Origin: Flavobacterium sp. 90
Lineage (GTDB): Bacteria; Bacteroidota; Bacteroidia; Flavobacteriales; Flavobacteriaceae
DNA length: 64,000 bases
Direction of reading: 5' to 3'
NCBI RefSeq assembly: GCF_004339525.1
Contig: NZ_SMGE01000001.1
Coordinates: 6,138,001-6,202,000 of the forward strand
A program made the position numbers and the translations under genes. A model generated the notes under the pieces. It saw only the letters and a list, made by a program, of their open reading frames with translations, searched no databases and was not told where the DNA came from. Below, piece after piece: positions 1-8,431 of this stretch (positions are counted from its first letter, which is position 1; every line of letters begins with the position of its first letter).

Positions 1-2129
1 CGTTGCTTTCTAAGGTTTATCAGGATGGAATTCCGTATTATACTGATGAATTATCAGTGACTTTAAACCGTTATGGCCGACAAGAAAATTGTTATTTTAA
101 TCTTGTTTTTCATCCGTTAAGGGAAGAAGACGGCACAATATCCGGCGTTATAATTGTTTCGCATGAAGTTACAGAAGCTGTAAAAGCAAAATATCTTCTG
201 ACAGAAAGCGAAACTGCTTTTAGAAAACTGGTTATGGACTCTCCTATTGCAATGGCAATTTTTAGAGGAAAGGATCATAAGATTGAACTTGCCAACAATA
301 CGATGATGAAAACCCTGTGGCATAAAACAAAAAAAGAAACTATTGGTTTGCCATTACTCGAAGTTTTTCCGGAGCTTCAAGGTCAAAAATATCCAGAACT
401 TCTTGATGAAGTCCTGCATGAAGGAAAAATTGTTAAAGAAAAAGAAGCACTTGCTTATGTTGATATCAAAGGAAAATTGCAGAAATTTTATCTTGATTAT
501 CAATATACACCTTTGTTCGAAAAAGAAGGCAAAATATCCGGCGTGATGGTTACGGTAAATGATGTAACAGATAAAGTCAAAGCACGAAAAAAAGTAGAAA
601 ATGCAGAACAAAGAGCGCGTCTTGCTGCCGAAATTGCAGAAATCGCAACTTGGGATTTGAATGTTCCAACTCAAAAAATAATGTATTCTGAGAATTTACC
701 GTCCGTTTTTGGTTTTGATAAATCAATAAAACTAACACGTGCGCAAATTTTAGAGCAAATACATCCAGAAGATTTGTCTATTTTAGAAAAAGCATACACA
801 ATAGCTCTTAAATCAAGCATTTACAAATATGAATGCCGCATTATTAAACCCGATGATTCTATCGCTTGGATTAGAGCGCATGGAAAAATATTTTTTGATG
901 AGAATAAAGAGCCGATAAAAATGATTGGAACCGTAATGGATATTACGGATGAAAAAGAAGGTCAGGAAGTTTTGATGAAAAGTGAGCAAAAGTTCAGACT
1001 TCTGGCCGATTCTATGCCTCAGTTTGTCTGGACAAGCGATGCAATGGGAAATCTGAATTATTTTAACCAATCTGTTTATAGCTTTTCGGGGCTGACTAAA
1101 GAAGAAATTGATAAACATGGCTGGCTCCAAATTGTTCATCCTGATGATCGGGAAGAAAACGTAAATACGTGGATGGAATCTATAAAAACCGGAAATGACT
1201 TTTTACTAGAACATCGCTTTCGTCGCTCTGATGGCGAATACAGATGGCAATTAAGCCGCGCCATTGCGCAGAAAGATGCCGAAGGAAAAATCCAGATGTG
1301 GGTTGGTACAAGTACCGATATTCAAGATCAGAAAGATTTTACCAATCAACTTGAGAAAGAAGTTCATGAACGAACAGAACAGCTTGAAATTAAAAACAGA
1401 GATCTGATTAATATGAATATTGAGCTTCAGTCTTTTGCTTATATTTCGAGTCATGATTTGCAGGAACCTCTTCGTAAAATTCAAACTTTTGCCAGTCGAT
1501 TAGCGGATTTGGATGAGCAAAATATTTCGGCGAATGCTAAAACTTACTTAAGCCGAATTGAATTTGCAGCAAAAAGAATGCAGACTTTGATTCAGGATTT
1601 ATTAACGTATTCTCGAACAAACTCGGCAGAACGCGTTTTTGTAACCGTAAATCTCGATGATATTGCTGAGGAAATTAAAAGTGATTTTTCGGAGCGTATT
1701 GAAGAAAAAAATGCTCAGGTTAATTTTCAGCCTTTGGGCGAAGTAACCGTAATTCCGTTTCAGTTTAGACAATTATTGCATAATTTGATCGGTAATGCAT
1801 TAAAATTCTCTCGCAAGGACATTGTGCCAATTATAGAGATTAAAGCCGAGAGAATTAAAGGAAATAGCTTAAAACAGCTTGTTGATTTTCCGGATAAGAT
1901 TTATTACCACCTGAAAATTTCAGATAACGGAATTGGCTTTGATGAAGAATACAAAGAACGCATCTTTGAAGTTTTCCAGCGTCTAAATACTGAAACTGAG
2001 TTTGCAGGAACCGGAATTGGTCTTGCAATCGTTAAAAAAATCGTTGAAAACCATAAAGGAATTATCACAGCAAATAGTGAGAAAGGCAAAGGTGCCACTT
2101 TTGATATTTATATTCCTGAATTGCAATAG
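1..2129 (+). CDS. Multi-PAS sensor histidine kinase (5' end outside the window)
   Basis: Signal-sensing histidine kinase that should autophosphorylate on His and pass phosphate to a receiver. The reading frame is open from the window edge, so the true start is not visible; residue numbers count from the codon at base 3. In order: the tail of one PAS domain (1-65), PAS domains at about 68-193, 200-318 and 326-446, a short coiled linker, HisKA with the phospho-acceptor in SSHDLQEPLRK (H484), then HATPase_c with an N box (NLIGNALKF, about 594), G1 (DNGIG, about 641) and G2 (GTGIGLAIV, about 669). No membrane segment is seen in the visible part, so this portion is cytoplasmic. The HDLQEP H-box is typical of PAS kinases of the phytochrome-like type. 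No receiver is fused; a stand-alone receiver lies convergently 257 bp downstream and is a candidate partner by inference. Confidence 0.93.
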   Translation, partial: LLSKVYQDGIPYYTDELSVTLNRYGRQENCYFNLVFHPLREEDGTISGVIIVSHEVTEAVKAKYLLTESETAFRKLVMDSPIAMAIFRGKDHKIELANNTMMKTLWHKTKKETIGLPLLEVFPELQGQKYPELLDEVLHEGKIVKEKEALAYVDIKGKLQKFYLDYQYTPLFEKEGKISGVMVTVNDVTDKVKARKKVENAEQRARLAAEIAEIATWDLNVPTQKIMYSENLPSVFGFDKSIKLTRAQILEQIHPEDLSILEKAYTIALKSSIYKYECRIIKPDDSIAWIRAHGKIFFDENKEPIKMIGTVMDITDEKEGQEVLMKSEQKFRLLADSMPQFVWTSDAMGNLNYFNQSVYSFSGLTKEEIDKHGWLQIVHPDDREENVNTWMESIKTGNDFLLEHRFRRSDGEYRWQLSRAIAQKDAEGKIQMWVGTSTDIQDQKDFTNQLEKEVHERTEQLEIKNRDLINMNIELQSFAYISSHDLQEPLRKIQTFASRLADLDEQNISANAKTYLSRIEFAAKRMQTLIQDLLTYSRTNSAERVFVTVNLDDIAEEIKSDFSERIEEKNAQVNFQPLGEVTVIPFQFRQLLHNLIGNALKFSRKDIVPIIEIKAERIKGNSLKQLVDFPDKIYYHLKISDNGIGFDEEYKERIFEVFQRLNTETEFAGTGIGLAIVKKIVENHKGIITANSEKGKGATFDIYIPELQ

Positions 2130-2260
2130 TTTTACTATTCAAAAACAATTCCTAAAATTTGCTTAAACACATAAAAACTTAGTCCGGACCAATACAAAAA
2201 CCTGTCGAGAAACATAAAATATTTTGTATTGATAATTATTTTAAACGCAAAGTTCGCAAT

Positions 2261-2276
2261 CCCGATAGCTATCGGG
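2261..2276. repeat. 16-bp palindrome CCCGATAGCTATCGGG
   Basis: Perfect palindrome between the convergent kinase and receiver genes. The same palindrome recurs at 9544, 54362 and 54568, with degenerate forms at 50656 (AACTA centre) and about 9608, always between genes. Confidence 0.85.
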
Positions 2277-2386
2277 ATTCTGTTGATTTAGCTTTGCGAA
2301 CTTTGTGTTTTTTTTATAAAATCCGATATCGATATGTAAAAACTTTGCGGTAAAATTCATCTTTCTTACCCAGCGAAATTGTTCGT

Positions 2387-2818
2387 TTATGACTTATAAA
2401 CAAAATCTTTTTCGCCTGGATTGAATTTTTCCCAATCAATTTCAATAGCGTGTTCAATAGATCTTACGATATCTTTCATTAAGATTGGCTTGGTTATAAA
2501 GTAACTTGCGCCTAGATTTCGGCACTTTTCAATGATACTTGGTTCGTTTGAAGTAGAGAAAATAATAACCGGAATATCATTTTTTTCTTCCGAATTTTTA
2601 AGTTCCGTCAGAACATCAAAACCATTTTTTCCGGGCATATTCAAATCTAAGAATACAACATGAGGCGTTGGCGGTGGATTATAAATAGCATTCAACAGCT
2701 TTTCTCCTCCGGTATAAGTCTGAAGTTTTATTTTTTTAGGCAATGATTCGACAGCATCAGTAAAAATACTCAAATCGTCTTCATCATCATCGGTATAAAA
2801 AATAGTAAATTCAGTCAT
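2387..2818 (-). CDS. Stand-alone CheY-like response regulator
   Basis: Single receiver domain of 143 residues with no output domain. The acidic pocket is the D10-D15 cluster, the phospho-acceptor is D58 in FLDLNMPG, the conserved Ser/Thr lies in IIFSTS and the Lys in ITKP. I start at the ATG at 2818 (MTEFTIFYTDDDEDD) because the in-frame extension upstream lacks family resemblance. It resembles the Rcp1 class of receivers that partner PAS/phytochrome-like kinases. It faces the kinase tail-to-tail, so the two are not in one operon; the partnership is inferred from proximity and type. Confidence 0.92.
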   Translation of the reverse strand: MTEFTIFYTDDDEDDLSIFTDAVESLPKKIKLQTYTGGEKLLNAIYNPPPTPHVVFLDLNMPGKNGFDVLTELKNSEEKNDIPVIIFSTSNEPSIIEKCRNLGASYFITKPILMKDIVRSIEHAIEIDWEKFNPGEKDFVYKS

Positions 2819-3067
2819 ATAGTGTTGTATAAATTGGGTTGTTATATTCCTCAAATATAGTTATAATATTCTGTTTTAATTTCGAATTTAAAGAAATTTA
2901 AATTGAAATATAATAAGTTTTAAATCAAATTCTATAACCCGAAAAAATATAAATAAACCAACTTTACTATTCTTAAGTTTTAAATGAAGCTAATCATTAT
3001 ATACCTCAAAAAATGAGGTGTTTATAAAAATAATTTTAGCAAATAACTAACTAAAAATTATAAAGTC

Positions 3068-3574
3068 ATGGGAGATCACAAAGACCTTACGAACGAGTTT
3101 GCTGTAGATAAAATAAAAGATCTTGCAGCAAATATAAAAACATGTATGTTTTGCACTTACAACGATTACAGACTGCTATCGCGTCCAATGTCAGTTCAGA
3201 AAATTGACGATTTAGGACAGCTTTGGTTTTTATCAGACCGAAACAGCAGTCACAATGCCGAAATCACACTGAATCCACAGGTCGAGATTTTCTTTTCGGA
3301 ACCGCACGATAAATTCCTTACACTGCATGGAAAAGCAAGTATTTCGTACGATCGCGAAACAATTAAAGAACTGTGGGATCCAATTGTTAAAGTCTGGATG
3401 CCAGGCGGCGAAGACGATCCAAACTTAAGTGTTATAAAAGTTGTACCGGAAGACGGTTATTACTGGAATAATAAAAACGGAAAAATGACGGCAATTGCAA
3501 AAATGGCTGTCGCTTTAGTAACCGGTAAAACCATGGATGACGGAATTGAAGGGAACTTAAAATTGCAGAGTTAA
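3068..3574 (+). CDS. Pyridoxamine 5'-phosphate oxidase-like protein (general stress protein 26 type)
   Basis: A 168-residue split-barrel flavin-binding-type protein. The family core is visible: CTYNDYRLLSRPM near residue 29, then LWFLSDRNSSH near 57 and the strand with VEIFFSEP. Proteins of this class are annotated as general stress protein 26; their substrate is generally unknown and they are not the biosynthetic PdxH, which is longer and has different phosphate-binding residues. The gene stands alone, with an AT-rich leader and no Shine-Dalgarno sequence. Its setting beside DUF892, topoisomerase IB and DUF4142 genes fits a stress role (inference). Confidence 0.88.
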   Translation: MGDHKDLTNEFAVDKIKDLAANIKTCMFCTYNDYRLLSRPMSVQKIDDLGQLWFLSDRNSSHNAEITLNPQVEIFFSEPHDKFLTLHGKASISYDRETIKELWDPIVKVWMPGGEDDPNLSVIKVVPEDGYYWNNKNGKMTAIAKMAVALVTGKTMDDGIEGNLKLQS

Positions 3575-3589
3575 GAGCTAATTTTTTTA

Positions 3590-3680
3590 ACCGCAAAGGT
3601 CGCAAAGATTTACGCAAAGGTCGCAAGGTTTAATTTCTTTGTGTTCTTTGCGTTTTTTTTTCTTTGCGAACTTTGCGGTT
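3590..3680. repeat. Inverted 'AACCGCAAAGgtCGCAAAG' repeat between convergent genes
   Basis: The sequence reads AACCGCAAAGGTCGCAAAG on the left and CTTTGCGAACTTTGCGGTT on the right, giving a long imperfect hairpin. It may stop transcription from both sides. It belongs to the repetitive intergenic vocabulary of this genome. Confidence 0.6.
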
Positions 3681-3687
3681 AAACTTT

Positions 3688-4401
3688 TTATCTCATCATT
3701 TTCTGCAACTCCAAAGCATTCAGAATACCTGCTTCGCTTGCTGTATTATTAAAGTAAATAAACGCTGATTTTAAACTAGTTTCATCCTTTATATAAAGTA
3801 ATTCTTCAAGTGAATAACTGGAATAAAACATCTTTGGTTTTCCGTGAAGTCTAATATAAATCAAAGGAAAATCTCTAAAAATTGTATCGGGTAATTGCGG
3901 ATGACTGACGCTGCAAAACGTAATATTATTATCCCGAAAAGCGTCCCAAACTTCCTGATTCCACCAACTTTCATGACGAAATTCGACCACATTTTTGAAT
4001 TCCTGATCCAAATTTCCAATAATCTGATGAAGTTTTTCAGAACTGAAGTGATAACTCGGCGGAAGCTGAAATAAAACGCATCCTAATTTGTCTTTTAAAC
4101 CTGTTTTACAAACTTTATAAAAGTCAGAAATTAGCGTTTCGCAATCCGTAAATTTTCTGATATGAGTGATTTCTTTTGGCGCTTTTACCGAAAAAATAAA
4201 ATTTTCCGGCGTTTTATTGTACCAATTTTCAAAAGTTTTTACCGTCGGAAACCTATAAAAGCTTCCGTTGAACTCATATGTACTAAAGTACTGGTAATAA
4301 AACTCAAAGAGCCTTGAACCAGACAAAGTGTCAGGGTAGAAAATTCCCTTCCAAAGCCGATTATTGTAACTTGAACACCCTATTAAAACTTCATTTTTCA
4401 T
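3688..4401 (-). CDS. DUF72 (YecE-like) TIM-barrel protein
   Basis: DUF72 family protein of 237 residues. Diagnostic segments are GCSSYNNRLWKGIFYP at the N-terminus, NGSFYRFP, FIFSVKAPKEITHIRK, LFQLPPSY, and VEFRHESWW. The biochemical function of the family is not established. It overlaps the start of the upstream DNA glycosylase gene by 4 bp (ATGA-type stop/start overlap), so the two are translationally coupled, which suggests a role near base-excision repair (inference). Confidence 0.92.
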   Translation of the reverse strand: MKNEVLIGCSSYNNRLWKGIFYPDTLSGSRLFEFYYQYFSTYEFNGSFYRFPTVKTFENWYNKTPENFIFSVKAPKEITHIRKFTDCETLISDFYKVCKTGLKDKLGCVLFQLPPSYHFSSEKLHQIIGNLDQEFKNVVEFRHESWWNQEVWDAFRDNNITFCSVSHPQLPDTIFRDFPLIYIRLHGKPKMFYSSYSLEELLYIKDETSLKSAFIYFNNTASEAGILNALELQKMMR

Positions 4402-5129
4402 AAATGTAATTTTTGACAGTTAGTGCAGAAAAAACTTCTGCGATTTCTCTTTCCCGTATGCTTTTTTTTCATCGAAAGATTGCATCTTAAACAAGTTGGT
4501 TTTGTGTATGCCAACCAATGTTTTTTCAATTCGTAATTTTTTTTCCAATGCAAAAATTCAAAACTATAAATCGAACATTCTTCAATAATTTGTTTCAGAT
4601 TTTTCGTTGGAATTTTACCAACCAAAGATTCGGGATGAATTTTACAGCGATACAAAACTTCATTTTTAATGATATTCCCTACTCCTGCAAAAATATTCTG
4701 ATCTAAAACAGCATCACAAATCATCTCGTTCGGAATTATATCCAGACTTTGTTTTGCTTTTTTAGGGTTCCACTTCTCGTTCATTACATCTTCTTCCCAA
4801 TCATAAAGCGCGTTGATATCACCTTCGAGAATTTTAATAGAACAGGTATAAAAATTAAGTTCTCCGTTTTTAAAAACCAGACTGAGCCTTGGCTTGGTTT
4901 CCTTGCGTTCGTTAACGCGATAAGTTCCAAACATGAGCATATGAATTTTGACTGTAAAACCTTCAAAACAAATTAAAAAATGCTTTCCCCAGGTTTTAAA
5001 CTCAAGAATTGTTTTACCGCTGAGCCTTTGAATATCAATGCTGCTATTTCCCGAAACTGAAATCACTTTCTGTCCCGTAAACTGCTGTACTTCTTCTTTT
5101 AAAATAACTATTGACGGACCTTCTGGCAT
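4398..5129 (-). CDS. Fpg/Nei-family DNA glycosylase (endonuclease VIII-like)
   Basis: Base-excision-repair glycosylase/AP lyase for oxidised bases. After removal of Met the catalytic N-terminus is Pro2-Glu3 (MPEGPS). The conserved Lys lies in WGKHFL, the helix-two-turn-helix region around residues 135-170 contains DQNIFAGVGNIIKNE, and the C-terminus carries a zinc finger (CLRC with a second FCTNC pair). The length of 243 is slightly short for the family (about 260-275). The PEGPS start and the sequence around residue 70 favour the Nei branch over Fpg; substrate preference cannot be read from sequence alone. Coupled with the DUF72 gene downstream. Confidence 0.93.
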   Translation of the reverse strand: MPEGPSIVILKEEVQQFTGQKVISVSGNSSIDIQRLSGKTILEFKTWGKHFLICFEGFTVKIHMLMFGTYRVNERKETKPRLSLVFKNGELNFYTCSIKILEGDINALYDWEEDVMNEKWNPKKAKQSLDIIPNEMICDAVLDQNIFAGVGNIIKNEVLYRCKIHPESLVGKIPTKNLKQIIEECSIYSFEFLHWKKNYELKKHWLAYTKPTCLRCNLSMKKKHTGKRNRRSFFCTNCQKLHL

Positions 5130-5199
5130 AATACTTTTGTTTTATAAACTAAAAAAGTGCCACTGTAATAGTCGCACTTTCTTAGTTGTTATTCTGTAA

Positions 5200-5772
5200 T
5201 TAATCTGCTTCTGCAGCTTCAAGATTTATGGCATCAACGGCAATTATCGTTAATTTTTTGTCGGCGCCTTTTTCTTCTTCAAGGGTTTGTTCTAACAAAG
5301 TAGCAACTTCGGCCCAACCAAGAGTTTCGGCAAATTGTCTTAAAGTTCCGTAAGTGGCAATTTCGTAATGTTCAATTTTTTGTGCGGCTGCGATAATACC
5401 TGCATCACGTACCACTCCAATTTCAGTTTCTTCAATAATTCCCTTCCCTTCTTCGATTAAACCAGCCATTGCATCGCATTTTTTGGCGACTGCTTTTTGA
5501 TCAATAAGTTCAAAAACTTTCTCTAATCGGATTACATGTTCTTCGGTTTCGGTCAAATGCGCGTTTAAAGCCTCTATTAAGTCCGCTGACGTTGCGTTTT
5601 TGGTCATAAGAGGTATTGCCTTAGTTAAGGCTTTTTCCGCCCAGTAAATGTCTTTTAATCCATCTTCAAACAATTCGGTTAATCCTGATGCTGCATCTGA
5701 CTTTGGTTTTGTGGCTCCTTTTTTTACTTCTTGTTTAGAAGTTGTTTCCTTCTTACTATCTGTAGTTTTCAT
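5200..5772 (-). CDS. DUF892 / YciF-type ferritin-like protein
   Basis: Four-helix ferritin-like protein of 190 residues. The N-terminal 30 residues are Lys/Thr-rich and disordered. The DUF892 signature then follows: ELFEDGLKDIYWAEKAL near 33, TEEHVIRLEKVF near 75, and EHYEIATYGTLRQFA near 131, supplying the Glu and His residues that would bind a di-metal site. YciE/YciF-type proteins are induced by osmotic and oxidative stress in other bacteria. It lies 70 bp upstream of the DNA glycosylase gene in the same direction, so co-transcription is possible. Confidence 0.92.
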   Translation of the reverse strand: MKTTDSKKETTSKQEVKKGATKPKSDAASGLTELFEDGLKDIYWAEKALTKAIPLMTKNATSADLIEALNAHLTETEEHVIRLEKVFELIDQKAVAKKCDAMAGLIEEGKGIIEETEIGVVRDAGIIAAAQKIEHYEIATYGTLRQFAETLGWAEVATLLEQTLEEEKGADKKLTIIAVDAINLEAAEAD

Positions 5773-5924
5773 GGTAATAATTTTTTATGATTAATATTTG
5801 ATAAAATTAGTCTCTTGATTATCAGACCGGTTATATCATTATTAATTAAAATTGTATTCTAAACACCTGATTATTATACAACGACATCTTAAAATTCTGT
5901 AAGAGATTTTTTGGTTTTGTAAGA

Positions 5925-5932
5925 TAGATTTG
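5925..5932 (+). promoter_or_regulatory. -7 element TAGATTTG for the first acidic protein
   Basis: Matches the Bacteroidota -7 consensus TAnnTTTG, 30 bp before the ATG at 5962. The identical octamer occurs at 6418 before the second acidic-protein gene. No clear TTTG -33 element is seen at the expected distance. Confidence 0.5.
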
Positions 5933-5961
5933 TAATGTTGAAATTTAAAAAACATACTAAA

Positions 5962-6276
5962 ATGAAATCACATACTACAGATACTATTTATCAGGAAGCG
6001 ATACTTTTTTTTCATAAACAATATCAAAAAGGGCATTTAGACGTAGACACTGCAATTCTTATTGATAATGCGATTGATAATTTGCTTAAAAAAGATAATA
6101 TCACAAGAAACGAGAATATTCCAAATGAGGAACGAATTATAGACGAAGATGATTTTATCGAAAAAAAAGAGCAAGATGATGATTCTGTAATCGAACCCGA
6201 TGATTTTGATGAAGAAGAACATATCGAAGACGAAGATCATTTTGATGACGATGATTTAGAAAGAAACGACAATTAA
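5962..6276 (+). CDS. Small acidic protein of unknown function
   Basis: A 104-residue protein. I use the ATG at 5962 (MKSHTTDTIY) rather than an ATG nine codons upstream, because the upstream one lies only 2 bp beyond the TAGATTTG promoter element. The N-terminal 45 residues look helical and folded (IYQEAILFFHKQYQKGHLD). The C-terminal half is almost all Asp/Glu with a few His and Phe, with runs such as DDFDEEEHIEDEDHFDDDD. I do not recognise a domain. It is followed by a good terminator and by a second, unrelated acidic protein gene. Confidence 0.7.
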   Translation: MKSHTTDTIYQEAILFFHKQYQKGHLDVDTAILIDNAIDNLLKKDNITRNENIPNEERIIDEDDFIEKKEQDDDSVIEPDDFDEEEHIEDEDHFDDDDLERNDN

Positions 6277-6306
6277 TATTTTTGAATTAGTATTATAAAA
6301 CACCTG

Positions 6307-6337
6307 AAAGACCGTTATTTATTTAACGGTCTTTTTT
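6307..6337 (+). terminator. Rho-independent terminator
   Basis: AAAGACCGTT, 8-nt loop, AACGGTCTTT, then a T run. It sits 30 bp after the stop of the first acidic-protein gene. Confidence 0.85.
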
Positions 6338-6417
6338 ATTAATAAATCTCAATAACAATCTGTTAATTATACAATTAGGCGTTGTAATTCTATAATACAA
6401 TCCTGCCGTTTCAGTAG

Positions 6418-6425
6418 TAGATTTG
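6418..6425 (+). promoter_or_regulatory. -7 element TAGATTTG for the second acidic protein
   Basis: Same octamer as at 5925, 26 bp before the ATG at 6452. The shared element suggests that the two acidic proteins respond to the same sigma factor. Confidence 0.5.
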
Positions 6426-6451
6426 TATATATAACATTAAAATTAAAGATC

Positions 6452-6946
6452 ATGGATACTACAGATAATAAATACAGCACGATTAAAGGAAATAAAGATC
6501 CCAGAAATCAGAATCAAAATAAGGACGATAGAAGCACTCTTATGAACGAAGAGCTATATGATATCGATGACATGAAAGAAAGCGATAATAACACTCGAGA
6601 AATCGCTGAGCGTGGTTATACAATTAGAAATGGTCACAACCCAAATAAACCAAATCCGGATCAAATCGCAGACGAAGAGGATTTAGACGATGATTTTCAT
6701 ACCGAAAAAGACCTAAAACACGACAGCGACGATTTATATCTGGAAAAACTGGATTTAAGCGGCAACAACATTGCTGATGAAGTCAACGACGAATTCGATA
6801 ATCCGTCAGATGTTCTGGAAGATGATTTTAATGAAACCGAGGAAGATTTAGAAGATCTCGGCCAGGACGATGAGGAAGAAGAAGAATATATTGAAGAAGA
6901 TGTTCAGGAAGAGAAAGACGCTGAGAGAATAGATTATAGAGAATAG
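6452..6946 (+). CDS. Highly acidic, probably disordered protein of unknown function
   Basis: A 164-residue protein with no hydrophobic core. The first 80 residues are rich in Asn, Asp and Lys, and the rest is dominated by Asp/Glu, ending in EEEEEYIEEDVQEEK. No domain is recognised. Similar compositions occur in disordered chaperones, DNA mimics and desiccation-type proteins, but nothing here decides between them. The last codons (DYRE) and the stop lie inside a 14-bp tandem repeat (AGAATAGATTATAG), so this end of the gene may vary between strains. Confidence 0.72.
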   Translation: MDTTDNKYSTIKGNKDPRNQNQNKDDRSTLMNEELYDIDDMKESDNNTREIAERGYTIRNGHNPNKPNPDQIADEEDLDDDFHTEKDLKHDSDDLYLEKLDLSGNNIADEVNDEFDNPSDVLEDDFNETEEDLEDLGQDDEEEEEYIEEDVQEEKDAERIDYRE

Positions 6947-6966
6947 ATTATAGAGAATAGAATAAA
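6926..6966 (+). repeat. 14-bp tandem repeat AGAATAGATTATAG
   Basis: Two full copies and a partial third, running from the end of the acidic-protein gene into the spacer. Versions in reverse orientation lie at about 7363-7425, so the spacer is bracketed by imperfect inverted repeats. Confidence 0.8.
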
Positions 6967-7425
6967 GAGGCAAGATTATAGAAGCAAGATGTAAGACTTG
7001 GGATTTTGGAGATTAAATTAAAAAACTTTGTATTGTTATTGTTTTGAAACTTTGTTGCGTTAAAGAAAAAACCGTTAATTACTTAACGGTTTTTTTATAT
7101 CGAAATCTTTTACTTCTCAAAAATCTGAATAATAATTGTGATTTCGATTGTGAATGATGGATTAAAATCCATCCCTACAATATATTTTGTTCCTCCGGAA
7201 CGCTTTTATGAAATTCCTCAAGAATTCATTATTTTTAAAACTAGGATTTCGATCCCTAAAAAAAATTTTGCTTTTATCATAGAAATCGAAATGACAAGAT
7301 TGTGTTCCGAAGGAACAAGACATTTTATAACCTCAACTCCTGTAAGTAAACTTTAGTCTATTTTCTATAATCTTGCCTTTTTCATCTATCCTCTTGCCTC
7401 TATTTTCTATAATCTATTCTCTCCT
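6947..7425. other. 479-bp spacer made of repeats
   Basis: It contains the 14-bp tandem repeat, a terminator at 7066-7097, one copy of the ATGGATTAAAATCCAT / GTTCCTCCGGAAC repeat at about 7154-7204, a related GTTCCGAAGGAACA hairpin near 7305, and the inverted counterpart of the tandem repeat at the far end. The only open frame (7138-7356, plus strand) is built from these repeats and is not called as a gene. Confidence 0.7.
7066..7097. terminator. Rho-independent terminator
   Basis: AAAAAACCGTTAA, short loop, TTAACGGTTTTTT. It can work in both directions; on the plus strand it would end the acidic-protein transcript. Confidence 0.8.
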
Positions 7426-8073
7426 TTAATCCCCAATAATCTCCAAAACCGGAATATCATCCATTTTTTGAAGGCGTTCTACTAATCCGGCTCTGGCTTC
7501 GGTTAATTCTGTTTCGGCTTTGCCCAATTCTTTGTACCATTCTTCTTTTCCGGTATTCGAATTTTCAATTTTGCGCATGATTTCATAGATTTCAGCTTCT
7601 GCTTCCATTACTTTTAATCTTTTGTAATACGTGAGACTTTCGGTCATGTGTGCGAGTGCGATCATTGCGGTCAAAAACGGATGATTGTTGGTTACGTTGA
7701 CATCTTTAATTTTTCCGTGTTCCAGTTCCACTTTTAAAGCAAAAGCAAATTCTTCCATGTTGAAAGCTTCATATTTACTTTTCGGATTTAAATAAGCCTT
7801 TATTGACTCGACATTATTCATTGTAGACAAATCAACATCGGTTTCTTTTTTATCGTTTAAATCTTTAAAAACTACGTTTGCAATTGCTCTTGCTTCGGCA
7901 ATTGTTGGATCATTTTTAGGATTTTCGAAATCGCGTTTCGACCAATCCCAGTTTTGAGGATGCACAGGTTTCAAGTATTTTTCACAAAAATCCGTTACAT
8001 CATTTTTTAAGCTTACCATTTCATCGTCCCTTTTAACGTAAACATCCTGGTAAGCACCGCTCTTTGTTGCCAT
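7426..8073 (-). CDS. Conserved-looking cytoplasmic protein of unknown function
   Basis: A 215-residue soluble protein starting at the ATG at 8073 (MATKSGAYQDVYVKRDDE); the in-frame stretch upstream of it looks non-coding. Charged and helix-rich, with HPQNWDWSKRDFENPKNDP near residue 40 and a C-terminal coiled segment. No signal peptide, membrane segment or recognised domain. It ends with VLEIIGD. It lies downstream of the DUF1328 micro-protein gene in the same direction, 87 bp apart. Confidence 0.75.
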   Translation of the reverse strand: MATKSGAYQDVYVKRDDEMVSLKNDVTDFCEKYLKPVHPQNWDWSKRDFENPKNDPTIAEARAIANVVFKDLNDKKETDVDLSTMNNVESIKAYLNPKSKYEAFNMEEFAFALKVELEHGKIKDVNVTNNHPFLTAMIALAHMTESLTYYKRLKVMEAEAEIYEIMRKIENSNTGKEEWYKELGKAETELTEARAGLVERLQKMDDIPVLEIIGD

Positions 8074-8160
8074 AATTCTATTTTTTATATATTGAAAATA
8101 CAAACGACACATTTACCGAGATATATGTGCCGTTTTTTTACTTTTTTTATTTGTCTGAGG

Positions 8161-8322
8161 CTAAACGCTTCTTCTTCCGCTAATTAGTGATATAATGAAT
8201 AAAACTAAGAATATAAAGAATAAAACTTTAGCAATACTTGCTGCTCCGGCGGCGATTCCGCCAAAACCAAATATTCCGGCTATGATAGCGAGAATAATAA
8301 AGATAACTGTATAACGTAACAT
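8161..8322 (-). CDS. DUF1328-type small membrane protein
   Basis: A 53-residue protein starting [20 protein letters not shown] and ending SGRRSV. Two hydrophobic helices (about 4-20 and 31-48) flank [12 protein letters not shown]. This matches the DUF1328 / YtjA pattern of tiny inner-membrane proteins (ALVFLVIALIAGLLGFGGIAG-like). The gene was found by direct translation because it is short. Function is unknown in the family; in many genomes it lies among stress genes, as here. Confidence 0.85.
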   Translation of the reverse strand: MLRYTVIFIILAIIAGIFGFGGIAAGAASIAKVLFFIFLVLFIISLISGRRSV

Positions 8323-8431
8323 AAGCTTGTGATTTTAGTTGATAATGATTTTGTTTGTTACTCAAATTTCATGCTTTTTAAAGAGATGCATTAACTCAAA
8401 AAAATCTATTTTTAACACTATTAAATCTCTT

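Noticed and set aside
7138..7356. Plus-strand open frame of 72 codons
   Set aside because: It consists of the ATGGATTAAAATCCAT and GTTCC...GGAAC repeats found elsewhere between genes, and has no coding character.
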